64,000 nucleotides of DNA from an uncultured Prevotella sp. (GTDB lineage Bacteria; Bacteroidota; Bacteroidia; Bacteroidales; Bacteroidaceae). The stretch covers positions 23,347 through 87,346 of the forward strand of contig ONQB01000010.1 of assembly GCA_900319905.1 (NCBI GenBank), in the 5' to 3' direction. Made by a program: the position numbers and the translations under genes. The notes beneath the pieces are model-generated. The model had not been told where the DNA came from. It worked only from the letters and a program-made list of their open reading frames with translations, and made no database searches. Positions 37,948-47,533 of the stretch are shown here, piece after piece; position 1 is the stretch's first letter; each line of letters opens with the position of its first letter.

Positions 37948-39642
37948 ATGAGATTGTTACATTGTCACTTGCTTTCTACGGCGCGCTTGATAGCCGCTGC
38001 TGCATCCCTTCTGTCTCCGGTGTTTGCATCTGCTCAGATGCTTATCAACGGTCATAAACCGTTTGTTGATAAGTCTCAAGGTGGCTTGTTGTTTGTTGCC
38101 CCTGTTGCCAGGATGACGAACTATGCTGCGACTGTAGAGAAGACCAGTGACGAATGGACTGAACTGACCGTTGAAGGTAAGGAGATATCAACAGCAACCA
38201 CGATTGACTTTGGCGATGTCTCTAGAGGACGTTCCTTCTCCTTGTGTGGCAAATACAAGGGTAAGGACAGCACTATGACGGTAAGTTTTACTTCCTTTCC
38301 TGTTATCGAATTGAGGAAACCGTCAGCGTTTTCTAACGATTATGAGCCCTGCCAAATCATTATTGACGAGCCTGACTCGCCACGTGTCGCGCCAGTTTAC
38401 TCGGCTACAGTCAAACACCGCGGAGGCTCTACCAATGCTGACGACCGCCATAAGCGTAATTATCATTTCAAGCTGTTGGATAACAAGGGGGCGTCGCTCG
38501 ACCTTCCGTTGTTGGGCCTGCGTGATGACAACAGCTGGTTACTCGACGCGGGGCAGGTTGACCTCTTCCGCGTTCGCAATCACATCTGTCATGAACTGTG
38601 GCTTGACTTCTCAACACCACCTTACTATCATCAGCAAGAGCCAAAAAGCATCAATGGCTGTAACGCGAAAATGATTGAATTGTTTGTCAATGATGAATAT
38701 CGTGGCATCTATTCTTTGCTGGAACCAGTAGACCGTAAGCAACTGAAAATCAAAAAGTATAAGAAAGGAGTAAAAGGATGCTTATGGAAGACGAAGGACT
38801 GGCAGGGTACGACCTTCTATGATGTCATCAGCTCATATAACAATCAATCGGCAACGCTCATGGGATTTGAGGCTAAATACCCGGAGCCGGGCGATGATGC
38901 CGATACAACAGATTATTCACCTCTTGCGGCTGCCGTTAACTTTGTGGTATCTTCTACAGATACTGACTTCAAACAACATATTGGTGAGTACATCGATGTG
39001 CCGGTGCTGATGGATTATTCGCTTTTCGTCGATCTGATTAATGGTATTGACAATGGGGGCAAGAACTGTTACTGGAGTGTATATGATAAGAGCAAAGGTG
39101 TACGGATGAGTCTCACGCCATGGGATATGGACGCTACATTTGGACAGAATTATACGAACAATCCTGTCACAGATGATCTCACGCAGCCCGACAACAATAT
39201 TGGCAGTTTCACCAATATTGAGGCGCGACTCATCGCTGTGCTTGGAACAGCATACGACCAGGCGAAGCAACAGCGATATGCCGAACTTCGGAAGACTTTC
39301 TTTGATGAGAAACAACTGGACACACGTTTTGAGGTTCACTACGACACGCTGGCCTACAGTGGGGCTGTCAAGCGTGAGACAGAGAAATGGAGTGGGGATA
39401 CCGATTTAGGTGGTAAAGCGCTGGACTTCGAGGGTGAACTTGCAGCTATAAAGAATTGGATTCAACAACGCCTCTCCTTTTTGGACAATAAATATGGCTA
39501 TGTCTCTTCTGGCATCACCAGAATTGGCTTTGTGCCATCCGACGATGCCTTGTACACGCTCTATGGACTGCGAGTAGCTCATCCTACCAAAGGGGTCTAT
39601 ATACATAAAGGTAAAAAGATAGTGGTAAGTTCGTTCCACTGA
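37948..39642 (+). CDS. CotH-kinase-family secreted protein
   Basis: About 564 residues from ATG 37948; the frame is open back to 37576 but that part runs over the neighbour's signal peptide and promoter. Signal peptide ends SPVFASAQ. CotH blocks: ATVKHRGGSTNADDRHKRNY, FRVRNHICHELW, MIELFVNDEYRGIYSLLEPVDRKQLKI, and MSLTPWDMDATFGQNY, where the DMD aspartates match the metal-binding site of CotH-type protein kinases. The C-terminus DALYTLYGLRVAHPTKGVYIHKGKKIVV is a sorting-like tail. Role in the pectin region unknown; CotH proteins are common near PULs. Confidence 0.88.
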   Translation: MRLLHCHLLSTARLIAAAASLLSPVFASAQMLINGHKPFVDKSQGGLLFVAPVARMTNYAATVEKTSDEWTELTVEGKEISTATTIDFGDVSRGRSFSLCGKYKGKDSTMTVSFTSFPVIELRKPSAFSNDYEPCQIIIDEPDSPRVAPVYSATVKHRGGSTNADDRHKRNYHFKLLDNKGASLDLPLLGLRDDNSWLLDAGQVDLFRVRNHICHELWLDFSTPPYYHQQEPKSINGCNAKMIELFVNDEYRGIYSLLEPVDRKQLKIKKYKKGVKGCLWKTKDWQGTTFYDVISSYNNQSATLMGFEAKYPEPGDDADTTDYSPLAAAVNFVVSSTDTDFKQHIGEYIDVPVLMDYSLFVDLINGIDNGGKNCYWSVYDKSKGVRMSLTPWDMDATFGQNYTNNPVTDDLTQPDNNIGSFTNIEARLIAVLGTAYDQAKQQRYAELRKTFFDEKQLDTRFEVHYDTLAYSGAVKRETEKWSGDTDLGGKALDFEGELAAIKNWIQQRLSFLDNKYGYVSSGITRIGFVPSDDALYTLYGLRVAHPTKGVYIHKGKKIVVSSFH

Positions 39643-39796
39643 CTGTTGCTACAATTTCCTTTTTCTGTACGTCAAAACCGCAGTCACGAGTTTAGCCCCT
39701 GCATCCTTAGTTGTGAATTGCCAATAGACTTTTATCATAAAATCCAGATGGTCTAAAACATTCGACCCTTCACAGAAAAACTCGTGGCTCCTCTTG

Positions 39797-39825
39797 TTGC
39801 CTATTATACTTTTTTTGTAACTTTG
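39797..39825 (+). promoter_or_regulatory. Promoter of the aldose-1-epimerase gene
   Basis: TTG at 39797-39799, an 18-base spacer, TAACTTTG at 39818-39825, start codon 26 bases further. Confidence 0.6.
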
Positions 39826-39850
39826 CATACGACATAATTCTTACATCCAT

Positions 39851-40723
39851 ATGGAACAAATCAAAAATGACAAGCTGACGGTAGTGGTCAGCGAACATGG
39901 TGCTGAACTTGTCAGCATCAAGGATAATGCAGGTAAAGAATACCTTTGGCAGGCTGACCCCGCTTATTGGAACCGTCATGCACCCATTCTCTTTCCTTTA
40001 GTGTGCAGTGTGTGGCATGACACCTATCGTGTCAATGGAAAAGAATATCATCTGCCGCGTCATGGCTTTGCCCGCGACACTGATTTCAGGCTGATAGCCC
40101 GTGGTGATGCCCAAGCCGTCTTTGGCCTTCACGACAATGCAGAGACGCTCAAGAACTATCCATTCCACTTCAATCTTGGTGTGAGCTATAAGCTTGAGGA
40201 CAATAAGATTCATGTTGTATGGCATGTAGAGAACACTGATGACCAGACCATCTACTTCCAGATTGGCGGACATCCTGCATTCAATGTTCCGGGTGCAGTA
40301 GCCGGCGAACCCATGAAAGCAACGCTGCGGCTCGATAATGTGAGCCCTATCCGCATCTTCGGTGATGTAGAGGGGTGTATTGACAAGGGCCGTCACGAGG
40401 TAGTGAAGACGGACAAAGGTATTTGGAATGTTACAGAGGACACATTCAAGGATGATGCGGTCATCTTCGATCACAGCCAACTTCACCATGTGGAACTGCT
40501 TGGTGAGGGCAACAAGCCTGTCGTTGCCGTAGATTTCAAGACACCGGCTGTCGGCATCTGGAGCCCTTGTGGCAAGCATGCTCCGTTTGTGTGTATTGAG
40601 CCATGGTATGGCGTGTCCGACTATGCTGATTATGACGGTGAGTTTGGCGATCGCTATCTCATGAACAAGCTCCTTCCCGGTTCCAGCTTCATGAGCGAGT
40701 ACGTCATCACGATTGGCCAATAG
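39851..40723 (+). CDS. Aldose-1-epimerase-family protein (LacX-like)
   Basis: 290 residues, no signal peptide, so cytoplasmic. Galactose-mutarotase fold: KLTVVVSEHGAELVSIKD at the start, PILFPLVCSVWHDTYRVNGKEYHLPRHGFARD (Arg and His of the active site), FQIGGHPAFNVPG and the late CIEPWYGVSDYAD. It probably interconverts sugar anomers released by the pectin enzymes. The LacX-like branch, rather than classical GalM, is suggested by the short length and PRHGFARD. Confidence 0.9.
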   Translation: MEQIKNDKLTVVVSEHGAELVSIKDNAGKEYLWQADPAYWNRHAPILFPLVCSVWHDTYRVNGKEYHLPRHGFARDTDFRLIARGDAQAVFGLHDNAETLKNYPFHFNLGVSYKLEDNKIHVVWHVENTDDQTIYFQIGGHPAFNVPGAVAGEPMKATLRLDNVSPIRIFGDVEGCIDKGRHEVVKTDKGIWNVTEDTFKDDAVIFDHSQLHHVELLGEGNKPVVAVDFKTPAVGIWSPCGKHAPFVCIEPWYGVSDYADYDGEFGDRYLMNKLLPGSSFMSEYVITIGQ

Positions 40724-40748
40724 CAATACTGTTGGAAGGATAATGATT

Positions 40749-41280
40749 TTAATGCAATGCCGAAGCAAGATTCTCGGTGAATGTGTCTTGTGTATATGTG
40801 TTGCCATATTCATCAGTGGCTTCCACGCGGACTTTTGCTTTCGGATTCTTTAATTTATATACGAAATCGTGGTAACAAGTCTTGGAAAAGTATTTTTTAT
40901 CGCGATTGAGCACACCTAAATGATAGCCCACTGCCCAAGCATCAGGCCTGAAGTAGGATTGGGCTGAAGTCATTTCCCCGCTGTAGGTGCCGTCTTCGTA
41001 GACGTTCACGTGCCAGCGGGGATTGTAGTTGAATACATTGGTCACAATAAAGCCGGTTCCCACCCCATAGGAGCGGTAACCATGGGAGCCGCTAAACTTG
41101 CCATTGCCGTGCAGTAGCCTTATTTGATAGCTCTTGTTTGTAATTGGTGGATTTATAGTACTGATTGACGACGTTACTGCCTTGAATCTCATACACTGCA
41201 TAGCCATTGGGTGTGCCATCAATACAGATGTTTGAGGACATCTTGTTTTTAAGACCACCTTTAGGGGGAACCATTTGCAC
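40749..41280 (-). pseudogene. C-terminal relic of a secreted calcineurin-like phosphoesterase
   Basis: Two overlapping minus-strand frames carry one protein. The first (from 41280) reads VPPKGGLKNKMSSNICIDGTPNGYAVYEIQG...YYKSTNYKQE; after a frameshift near 41125-41135 the second gives SYQIRLLHGNGKF ... VFNYNPRWHVNVYEDGTYSGEM ... DAWAVGYHLGVLNRDKKYF ... NPKAKVRVEATDEYGNTY. This is the Bacteroidales domain that follows the metallophosphatase domain in calcineurin-like phosphoesterases. The catalytic domain and signal peptide are absent; the 5' end breaks off at the susC promoter region. Confidence 0.75.
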
Positions 41281-41341
41281 TATTTGAACGTTTTATAAAG
41301 TATTTGTAACAAATCACAAACCCTGATGAACAATCAAACAC

Positions 41342-41349
41342 TAACTTTG
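41342..41349 (+). promoter_or_regulatory. -7 box for the second susC gene
   Basis: TAACTTTG, 48 bases before the start codon; no convincing -33 element at the right distance. Confidence 0.5.
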
Positions 41350-41396
41350 CACAAAATTTCAACCTAAAAATAAATTTTAACTTAAAACTACCGCTA

Positions 41397-44300
41397 ATGC
41401 AAAGTATTAAAATGATGGAGAAGAAAGGAATAGCCCTATTCTTTCTCAGTTTGAGTACAGTAGCAGGCTTCGCGCAATCCCCGATCAAGGGCAACGTGAA
41501 AGATGCTAACGGTGAGCCAATTCTTGGCGCTACGGTAAAGGTAAATGGTTCTAAGGTGGCTGCGGTCACAGACTTAGACGGAAACTTCGTGGTGAATGCC
41601 AAGCCTGGTTCCACCATTACTGTTTCTTATGTGGGCTTTGTAAGTCAGACTGTTACAGTTAATGGCACCAACCTCATTCCTATTGTATTAAAAGAAGACG
41701 ACCGCATGCTCAACGATGTGGTAGTCATCGGTTATGGCGTTCAGAAGAAGAGCGACTTGACCGGTGCTGTTGCTTCTGTCAACGGTGACGACATTAAGAA
41801 TCTCGCTACCTCTGATGCCGGTGCTGCACTGCAAGGTAAGGTTACAGGTGTGCAGATCATCAACAGTGGTGCGCCGGGTGCTGGTGCAGAAATCCGTGTG
41901 CGTGGTTATGGTTCCAATGGTAACAACTCCCCATTGCTGATCGTTGACGGTCTGAAGGTCGACAACATTCAGTACCTCGATCCCTCGCTCATCAAGTCGG
42001 TGGAGGTTTTGAAGGATGCCGCTTCCGCTGCTATCTATGGCGCCGAGGCTGGTAATGGTGTCGTCCTCATTACCACGAAGAGTGGTTCCAACAATGGTGG
42101 GCATGCACAAATCAGCTACACGCTCAAGGCTGCCAACCAGAGCTTGGGCAAGAAAGCCGACCTCTTCGATGCACCCGAGTATATCGAGTATCACAAGTAT
42201 CTCGGCGACCTCACCGACGAAGAGCTCAAGTCAAAGAATTACAATGGCCAGAACACAAACTGGTATGATGAGGTGTTTGGAAACAGTTGGAGCGTGGAGC
42301 ATAACGTGACTGTGCAAGGTGGAAACGACAAGGGGCACCTGCTGGCCGGACTGGGCTATGTCGACAACGATGGTATTGTCAAGGGTAAGAAAGATGTCTA
42401 CCGCCGCTTTACTGCACAACTTAATGCCGACTATAAGTTCTATGATTGGCTGACCGTGACCAGCAACACCTCTGTGGAGAAATGGAGTACGCGGGCACTA
42501 ACCAACGGCTATCAGTCATTCCTTAACTCAGTGGTGTCTATCGACCCGCTTACACCCGCCTATGTCTATAGTCAGGACGACATGGGAATAAATATGAAGG
42601 ATCACTGGAACATGCCCAACCACGGCAATGTAATGACTCCTCCGGGGTATACCGACGCTAACCCGATATGGTACGGCACGTCAAAGTATATCGAGGATGC
42701 TACTGGTAACCCGTTGGCTATGCGTGACCGCCGTAACGCTAAGAACAGTGGTCTGTCTGTCCGTGGCTCTCTTGCCGCCAACTTCACTCCCACCAAATGG
42801 CTGACAGTCACCTCAAGGTTGGGCTATCGCATCAGCAACAGTAATTCGCATGAGTATTTAGGTCCGTTCTGGCTCACCTCTATGGCCTACAGCGACAACT
42901 ATTCCATTTCCGCCGCCACCAACTCGGGACTCTATTACCAATGGGAGAATTTCGCCAACTTCCTCCATTCGTTTGGCAAGCACAATGTGGGCGCCATGAT
43001 TGGTATGTCGTACACCAAAAACCATTGGGACAACACCTCTGCCTCGTCAAGTGACACCAAGGAAATCTTGGAGGGCGACGCTGCACCTAACTATCAGTTC
43101 ATTGACTTCCTCAACGCAAATGGTAAGTCGCACCTGAAGGCTAACAACCAACCCGGCGATGCCACACAGTTGTCTTACTTCGGCCGTTTGTCGTATAACT
43201 ACGATGAGCGCTATTTCTTCCAGTTCAACATCCGCCGCGATGCCTTTGACTCTTCGAAGTTGTCTGCTCACAACCGCTGGGGTACCTTCCCCTCTGTCTC
43301 TACTGGCTGGGCCATCAGCAATGAGAAATTCTTCAAGAACGCCGTCAGCCCTGAGGCTGTGTCTTTCCTGAAGTTGCGTGCTTCCTGGGGACGCAACGGT
43401 AACGTCAACATCCTCAGTGGCTATAAGTATCAGTCTACCATCGGCTTCGGTGGCTATTACAACTTTACCAACGAGGCTACCACAGGTGCAGCACCGACCA
43501 GCCTGGCTAACCCAGATCTGACGTGGGAGACTGCCGAGCAGACCGACCTCGGCCTTGATGCCCGCTTCCTCAACGACCGACTGACCTTCGGTTTCGACTG
43601 GTACCGCAAGATGACCAAGGACCTGCTCATCAACATCCAGCCCTATCCGGAGATCGGTTTCAGCACCGCCACGGTGAACTCCGGTAAGATTCTCAATACC
43701 GGTGTGGACATTGACCTGGGATGGAAAGACCATATCGGTGATTTGAAGTACAGTGTCAGCACCAACTTCTCAACGCTGAAGAACGAGGTGAAGAAGGTTA
43801 ACGACCTGTTGCCGCGATACAGCGAGATTGGTATCAATGGTTTCAACAACAAGCTCTCTCCAACCTTTGAGGCCGGTCACCCGATGTGGTATTTCCGTGG
43901 CTTCAAGTATGCCGGCGTGGACAAGGAAACCGGAAAGGCACTCTACTACGACAAGAACGGTGAGATCACTGACGCTCCTAAGGACGATGACAAGCAGGAT
44001 CTTGGCTCCGCTATTCCTAAGTTCACCTATGGTATCACCATCAACCTGGAATACAAGGGCTTTGATTTTACGGTCTTCGGTACGGGTGCTGCTGGCAACA
44101 AGATCTATAATCTGATGGTTTCTGCCGACCGCCCACGTATCAATGGCATCGACACCTACTGGAAAGACTCGTGGAAACAGAAGGGCGACAACGCCAAGTA
44201 TCCTGACATGAAAGTGGTGTCGACCGACTGGACCTTCTTCAGTTCAAGCGCTGCCATCTTCAACGGCTCTTACTTCAAGTTCAAACAGATTGAGCTGGGC

Positions 44301-44507
44301 TATACCCTGCCGTCAAAGTTGACCCGCAAGGCTCTGATCAGCTCACTGCGCTTCTCGGTTTCTCTCGATGACTTCTTCACAATCACCAGCTATCCCGGTG
44401 CCGATCCCGAGACCTCGTCGCTTAACAGCGGTGCTTCCCGCGGCTTCGATAACGGAAACTATCCTACCTCAAAGAAGGTGGTATTCGGTGTCAATCTCAC
44501 ATTCTAA
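41397..44507 (+). CDS. SusC-like TonB-dependent glycan importer (second PUL)
   Basis: 1,036 residues. The signal peptide fits best from M6 (MEKKGIALFFLSLSTVAGFAQ, starting 41412 or 41415). Carboxypeptidase-D-like domain IKGNVKDANGEPILGATVKV, then DVVVIGYGVQKKSDLTGAV, plug SPLLIVDGLKVDNIQYLDPS and AAIYGAEAGNGVVLITTKSG, and a barrel ending KKVVFGVNLTF. It is followed 19 bases later by its SusD partner. Neighbouring GH43, PL11 and GH2 genes suggest import of rhamnogalacturonan-I or arabinan fragments (inferred). Confidence 0.95.
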   Translation: MQSIKMMEKKGIALFFLSLSTVAGFAQSPIKGNVKDANGEPILGATVKVNGSKVAAVTDLDGNFVVNAKPGSTITVSYVGFVSQTVTVNGTNLIPIVLKEDDRMLNDVVVIGYGVQKKSDLTGAVASVNGDDIKNLATSDAGAALQGKVTGVQIINSGAPGAGAEIRVRGYGSNGNNSPLLIVDGLKVDNIQYLDPSLIKSVEVLKDAASAAIYGAEAGNGVVLITTKSGSNNGGHAQISYTLKAANQSLGKKADLFDAPEYIEYHKYLGDLTDEELKSKNYNGQNTNWYDEVFGNSWSVEHNVTVQGGNDKGHLLAGLGYVDNDGIVKGKKDVYRRFTAQLNADYKFYDWLTVTSNTSVEKWSTRALTNGYQSFLNSVVSIDPLTPAYVYSQDDMGINMKDHWNMPNHGNVMTPPGYTDANPIWYGTSKYIEDATGNPLAMRDRRNAKNSGLSVRGSLAANFTPTKWLTVTSRLGYRISNSNSHEYLGPFWLTSMAYSDNYSISAATNSGLYYQWENFANFLHSFGKHNVGAMIGMSYTKNHWDNTSASSSDTKEILEGDAAPNYQFIDFLNANGKSHLKANNQPGDATQLSYFGRLSYNYDERYFFQFNIRRDAFDSSKLSAHNRWGTFPSVSTGWAISNEKFFKNAVSPEAVSFLKLRASWGRNGNVNILSGYKYQSTIGFGGYYNFTNEATTGAAPTSLANPDLTWETAEQTDLGLDARFLNDRLTFGFDWYRKMTKDLLINIQPYPEIGFSTATVNSGKILNTGVDIDLGWKDHIGDLKYSVSTNFSTLKNEVKKVNDLLPRYSEIGINGFNNKLSPTFEAGHPMWYFRGFKYAGVDKETGKALYYDKNGEITDAPKDDDKQDLGSAIPKFTYGITINLEYKGFDFTVFGTGAAGNKIYNLMVSADRPRINGIDTYWKDSWKQKGDNAKYPDMKVVSTDWTFFSSSAAIFNGSYFKFKQIELGYTLPSKLTRKALISSLRFSVSLDDFFTITSYPGADPETSSLNSGASRGFDNGNYPTSKKVVFGVNLTF

Positions 44508-44526
44508 AGACTAAAAACAGACAACA

Positions 44527-46326
44527 ATGAACAAGCATATCATTCCTATCTTTGCACTGCTGGCCGGTATGTCATTTACCGCCTGCACTGACCAATTGGA
44601 CATAGAGCAGAAGGGAACTAAGCCTACTCCTGAATTCTATAAGACTGATGCTGATTGTGAAAAGGCATTGGCAACGGCTTATGAGGGATTTATGGTCAAC
44701 ACGCTCGGGCGCACGACTGTGTCGGGAGGTCCTGGCATCTACACGCCGGCGCGTGTGCTGGCCAATGATCCGGGCGACGACGTGCTCTACGGTGGTGGCA
44801 ACTACGGCGACCATGAGTTTGGTGGCGCCATCAACCAGTTCCGCTATGAGAGCAATCCCGAGGCCATCAACTTCCACTACCGTGGCCTGTATCTCTCGGT
44901 CTATGACGATAATCTCATCCTCGACCATTTCACCAATCCTGCCACTGCTTTCCAGAAGCAGGCTGTCGCCGAGGCAAGAGTCTTGCGTGCCTATAACTTC
45001 TTCCTCCTGGCCTGCTATTGGGGCCAGCCGCCTTTCGTCGACCATCTGCTCGATGCACAGGCGATTCCGACCAACAGCGAGATGACGCAACAGCAATATT
45101 ACGAGTGGGTTGCCAAGGAGTGCGAGACTGCTGTGCCCGACTTGACCGAGCGCAAGAATGTCGACGACAAATATGGGACTTATCGTGTGACCAAGGGCTT
45201 CGCCTATGCTTTGGCTGGCAAAGCACTTTTGTTTGCCAAGAAGTACGACGAGGCTAAGGCTGCCTTCAAGAAAGTCATCGACTCCGGCAAGTACGCTTTG
45301 GTGCCCGGTGACCAATATCTCGACCTTTTCCATGTCGAGGGCGACGGCGCACCCGAGAAGATTTTCGAGATCAACATGTATTACAACCCTGCTGCCAGCG
45401 ACTGGAGCACAGGCAGTGGACTAGGCTATATCCATCATTCCACCTGGATGGAGTCGAACTGTTTCAACTGGCGCGCCGGCAACTTCCAGGTCAATCCTGC
45501 AGCTACTTATACCGGTGTTGACGGGTGGGGCTCTATTGGCATTCCTGAGTGGTTTGGTGAGGAGTTCCATGAGAACGACGGCGACTCCAAGCGCTTCAAG
45601 GCAACCATGATGCACATCGACGATGCCGTCTATCAGACATCGGGCATCAAGGGCATGGAATATTCCGATCCTAAACTGAACAATATGAGTTTGGAGGAAA
45701 AGAAGAACTCTAAGGAAATCGGTATCAAGGATGTCACCCAGGGACTCTATGACCAAAGCTTCTACTTGCCGTTCAAGATGCTGATTCGCGCGAACGATGT
45801 CGAGGATGGCGGCAAGCACGGCGGCAACCTGCGCCTGAACAACATCATTGTCATGCGCTATGCCGAGGTGCTGCTCGACTATGCCGAGTGCTGCTTGCAG
45901 ACCGGTGACAATGCTGAGGCCAAGAAGTACATCAATTTGATTCAGGAGCGTGCCGGCTCGAAGACCATAAGCGCCAACGTTGATATGGAGGTGCTCAAGA
46001 AAGAGAAGTCTTATGAGATGTGGTTTGAGGGTTGCCGCTTCCAGGATATTCTTCGTTGGAACGATGCCAAGGGACTGGCCCATCTCAAGGATGCCGGCAA
46101 CGCTGTGCCGCATCTCTTCGACAAATTGTTCAGAGCGCCGAAGCCAGGTGAGAATCCAATCTGGGAGCATGGTACGGAAGCCAACAGCCGCTTCTACATC
46201 ATTCACACCCATGAGGCTAAGGATGCAGGATTCACAGTCGGATTCCAGGACAAGCACCGTCTCTTCCCATATCCATCATCTATCATCGAGATGAATCCTA
46301 ACTTGAAGCAGAATCCTGGCTGGTAA
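44527..46326 (+). CDS. SusD/RagB-family glycan-binding lipoprotein (second PUL)
   Basis: 599 residues. Lipoprotein signal ALLAGMSFTAC with acylated Cys about 20, then DQLDIEQKGTKPTPEFY, TPR-like QAVAEARVLRAYNFFLLACYWGQPPFVD, GKALLFAKKYDEAKAAFKKVI, and RYAEVLLDYAECCLQTGDNAEAKKYINLIQERAG. Partner of the SusC just upstream. A palindrome of the dispersed family follows its stop, before the next plus-strand gene, and could lower expression of downstream genes. Confidence 0.95.
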   Translation: MNKHIIPIFALLAGMSFTACTDQLDIEQKGTKPTPEFYKTDADCEKALATAYEGFMVNTLGRTTVSGGPGIYTPARVLANDPGDDVLYGGGNYGDHEFGGAINQFRYESNPEAINFHYRGLYLSVYDDNLILDHFTNPATAFQKQAVAEARVLRAYNFFLLACYWGQPPFVDHLLDAQAIPTNSEMTQQQYYEWVAKECETAVPDLTERKNVDDKYGTYRVTKGFAYALAGKALLFAKKYDEAKAAFKKVIDSGKYALVPGDQYLDLFHVEGDGAPEKIFEINMYYNPAASDWSTGSGLGYIHHSTWMESNCFNWRAGNFQVNPAATYTGVDGWGSIGIPEWFGEEFHENDGDSKRFKATMMHIDDAVYQTSGIKGMEYSDPKLNNMSLEEKKNSKEIGIKDVTQGLYDQSFYLPFKMLIRANDVEDGGKHGGNLRLNNIIVMRYAEVLLDYAECCLQTGDNAEAKKYINLIQERAGSKTISANVDMEVLKKEKSYEMWFEGCRFQDILRWNDAKGLAHLKDAGNAVPHLFDKLFRAPKPGENPIWEHGTEANSRFYIIHTHEAKDAGFTVGFQDKHRLFPYPSSIIEMNPNLKQNPGW

Positions 46327-46356
46327 TCAGTTTCAACACAGATAATGAGTGAACAT

Positions 46357-46406
46357 AAGGGGTTGTATCAAAGTAGAGAAGTCATGACTTCTGATACAGC
46401 CCCTTT
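46357..46406. terminator. Palindrome after susD (family copy C)
   Basis: AAGGGGTTGTATCA pairs with TGATACAGCCCCTT (one G-T pair); inside, GAAGTCATGACTTC is a perfect 14-bp palindrome. T-rich DNA follows. It has the same plan as the palindromes at 9786-9941 and 33299-33346 but sits inside a plus-strand gene run. Confidence 0.7.
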
Positions 46407-46423
46407 CTTACTGTTATGCTTTG

Positions 46424-47533
46424 ATGATGAAATATTCTATAATCTATGATTTCGCCCTTTGCGCCATGACACTATGGCCGGGTGCTGCATCAGCGCAGAC
46501 TGTCGTGGCGGCCACAGAGTGCTTGCCGATGGGCAATTACCGTGAGGCTTCTGTCGGAGTAACAGCGGGTGACGCCGATGGCTACGGACATCACCTACGG
46601 TACGCATCGTTGTCGGGTAGGGGAAGCTGGCTGCGTTATGGCCTTGTTGACTTTTCGCCTTTGACCGATGCCTATCTCACTTTGTGTGTACGCGCGGCGG
46701 ACAATTCCCAGATTTGCGTGCGTGAGGGAAATGCCAAAGGAAAGGTGATTGCACGCGTGGCGGTGGTAGTGAAAAATGGAGACGGGCCGTTTCAACGCGA
46801 TTTCCGTCGGCAGTGGATGTCAATTGCAGTGCCGCTGCGATCTCTTCCTAAAGGTGTTGCCGATGTGGTGCTGACCTGTGAGGGGCCGTGGGTCGATGTG
46901 GGATGGCTGCGTTTCAAGAATCGGCCAAAGTATTTTTCTCCGGCTACACAAGAAGCAGCGCATCCTGACGAGCAGGGCTACTTGCGCCGTTGGCTGTTGC
47001 TGGAACCTATTCGTCAGGACATCCGCTCCAACATTGTCTTCACTGACAGCTATCTGCAAAAGGTCTTTAATAAGCAATATTTCAAAGGACAGATGACTGA
47101 GTTGCCGCACTCGGGTCAGCAGGAGCATGTCGGCGACCAGAGACTGAGATGGCATGCACTCGACAGTGAGCGCTACAGCGTTCGGCTCTTCCGCTTTGCC
47201 GAGCGGTGGGGACAGCAAACCTACGGTTCGCTGTTTTGGGCAGTGTCCGTGATTGACTGTCCGAAGGAAATCAAGAACGTGAGGCTGTCTGCCGGCTCCA
47301 ATGGTGCATCGGCATGGTGGCTTAACGGCGAGCATGTGCTCACGCTGGAAGGCGACCGGCGCATGGTAGAGGACGACGCACGGTCGGGACGGCTCACACT
47401 TCACGCGGGGCGCAACATCCTCCGCTGTGCTGTTGTCAATGGACCTGGACTCAGCGACTTCTGTGTGCGCTTCCTCGATGACGAGAACCGTCCTATTGTT
47501 TCACCTCTTACTCTTACCCTATCAAAGAAATGA
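46424..47533 (+). CDS. Secreted protein with CBM6-like N-terminal domain, function unknown
   Basis: About 369 residues from ATG 46424 (frame open from TTG 46421). Signal peptide ends GAASAQ. Residues about 30-165 look like a CBM6-type beta-sandwich (TECLPMGNYREASVGVTAGDADGYGHHLRYASLSGRGSWLRYGLVDF, ending WVDVGWLRFK). The second half has another jelly-roll-like stretch (GSNGASAWWLNGEHVLTLEGDRRM ... LTLHAGRNILRCAVVNGPG), similar in style to the accessory sandwich of GH2 enzymes. No catalytic domain was recognised. Its stop overlaps the GH43 start by ATGA, so the two are translationally coupled and probably act on the same substrate. Confidence 0.7.
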   Translation: MMKYSIIYDFALCAMTLWPGAASAQTVVAATECLPMGNYREASVGVTAGDADGYGHHLRYASLSGRGSWLRYGLVDFSPLTDAYLTLCVRAADNSQICVREGNAKGKVIARVAVVVKNGDGPFQRDFRRQWMSIAVPLRSLPKGVADVVLTCEGPWVDVGWLRFKNRPKYFSPATQEAAHPDEQGYLRRWLLLEPIRQDIRSNIVFTDSYLQKVFNKQYFKGQMTELPHSGQQEHVGDQRLRWHALDSERYSVRLFRFAERWGQQTYGSLFWAVSVIDCPKEIKNVRLSAGSNGASAWWLNGEHVLTLEGDRRMVEDDARSGRLTLHAGRNILRCAVVNGPGLSDFCVRFLDDENRPIVSPLTLTLSKK

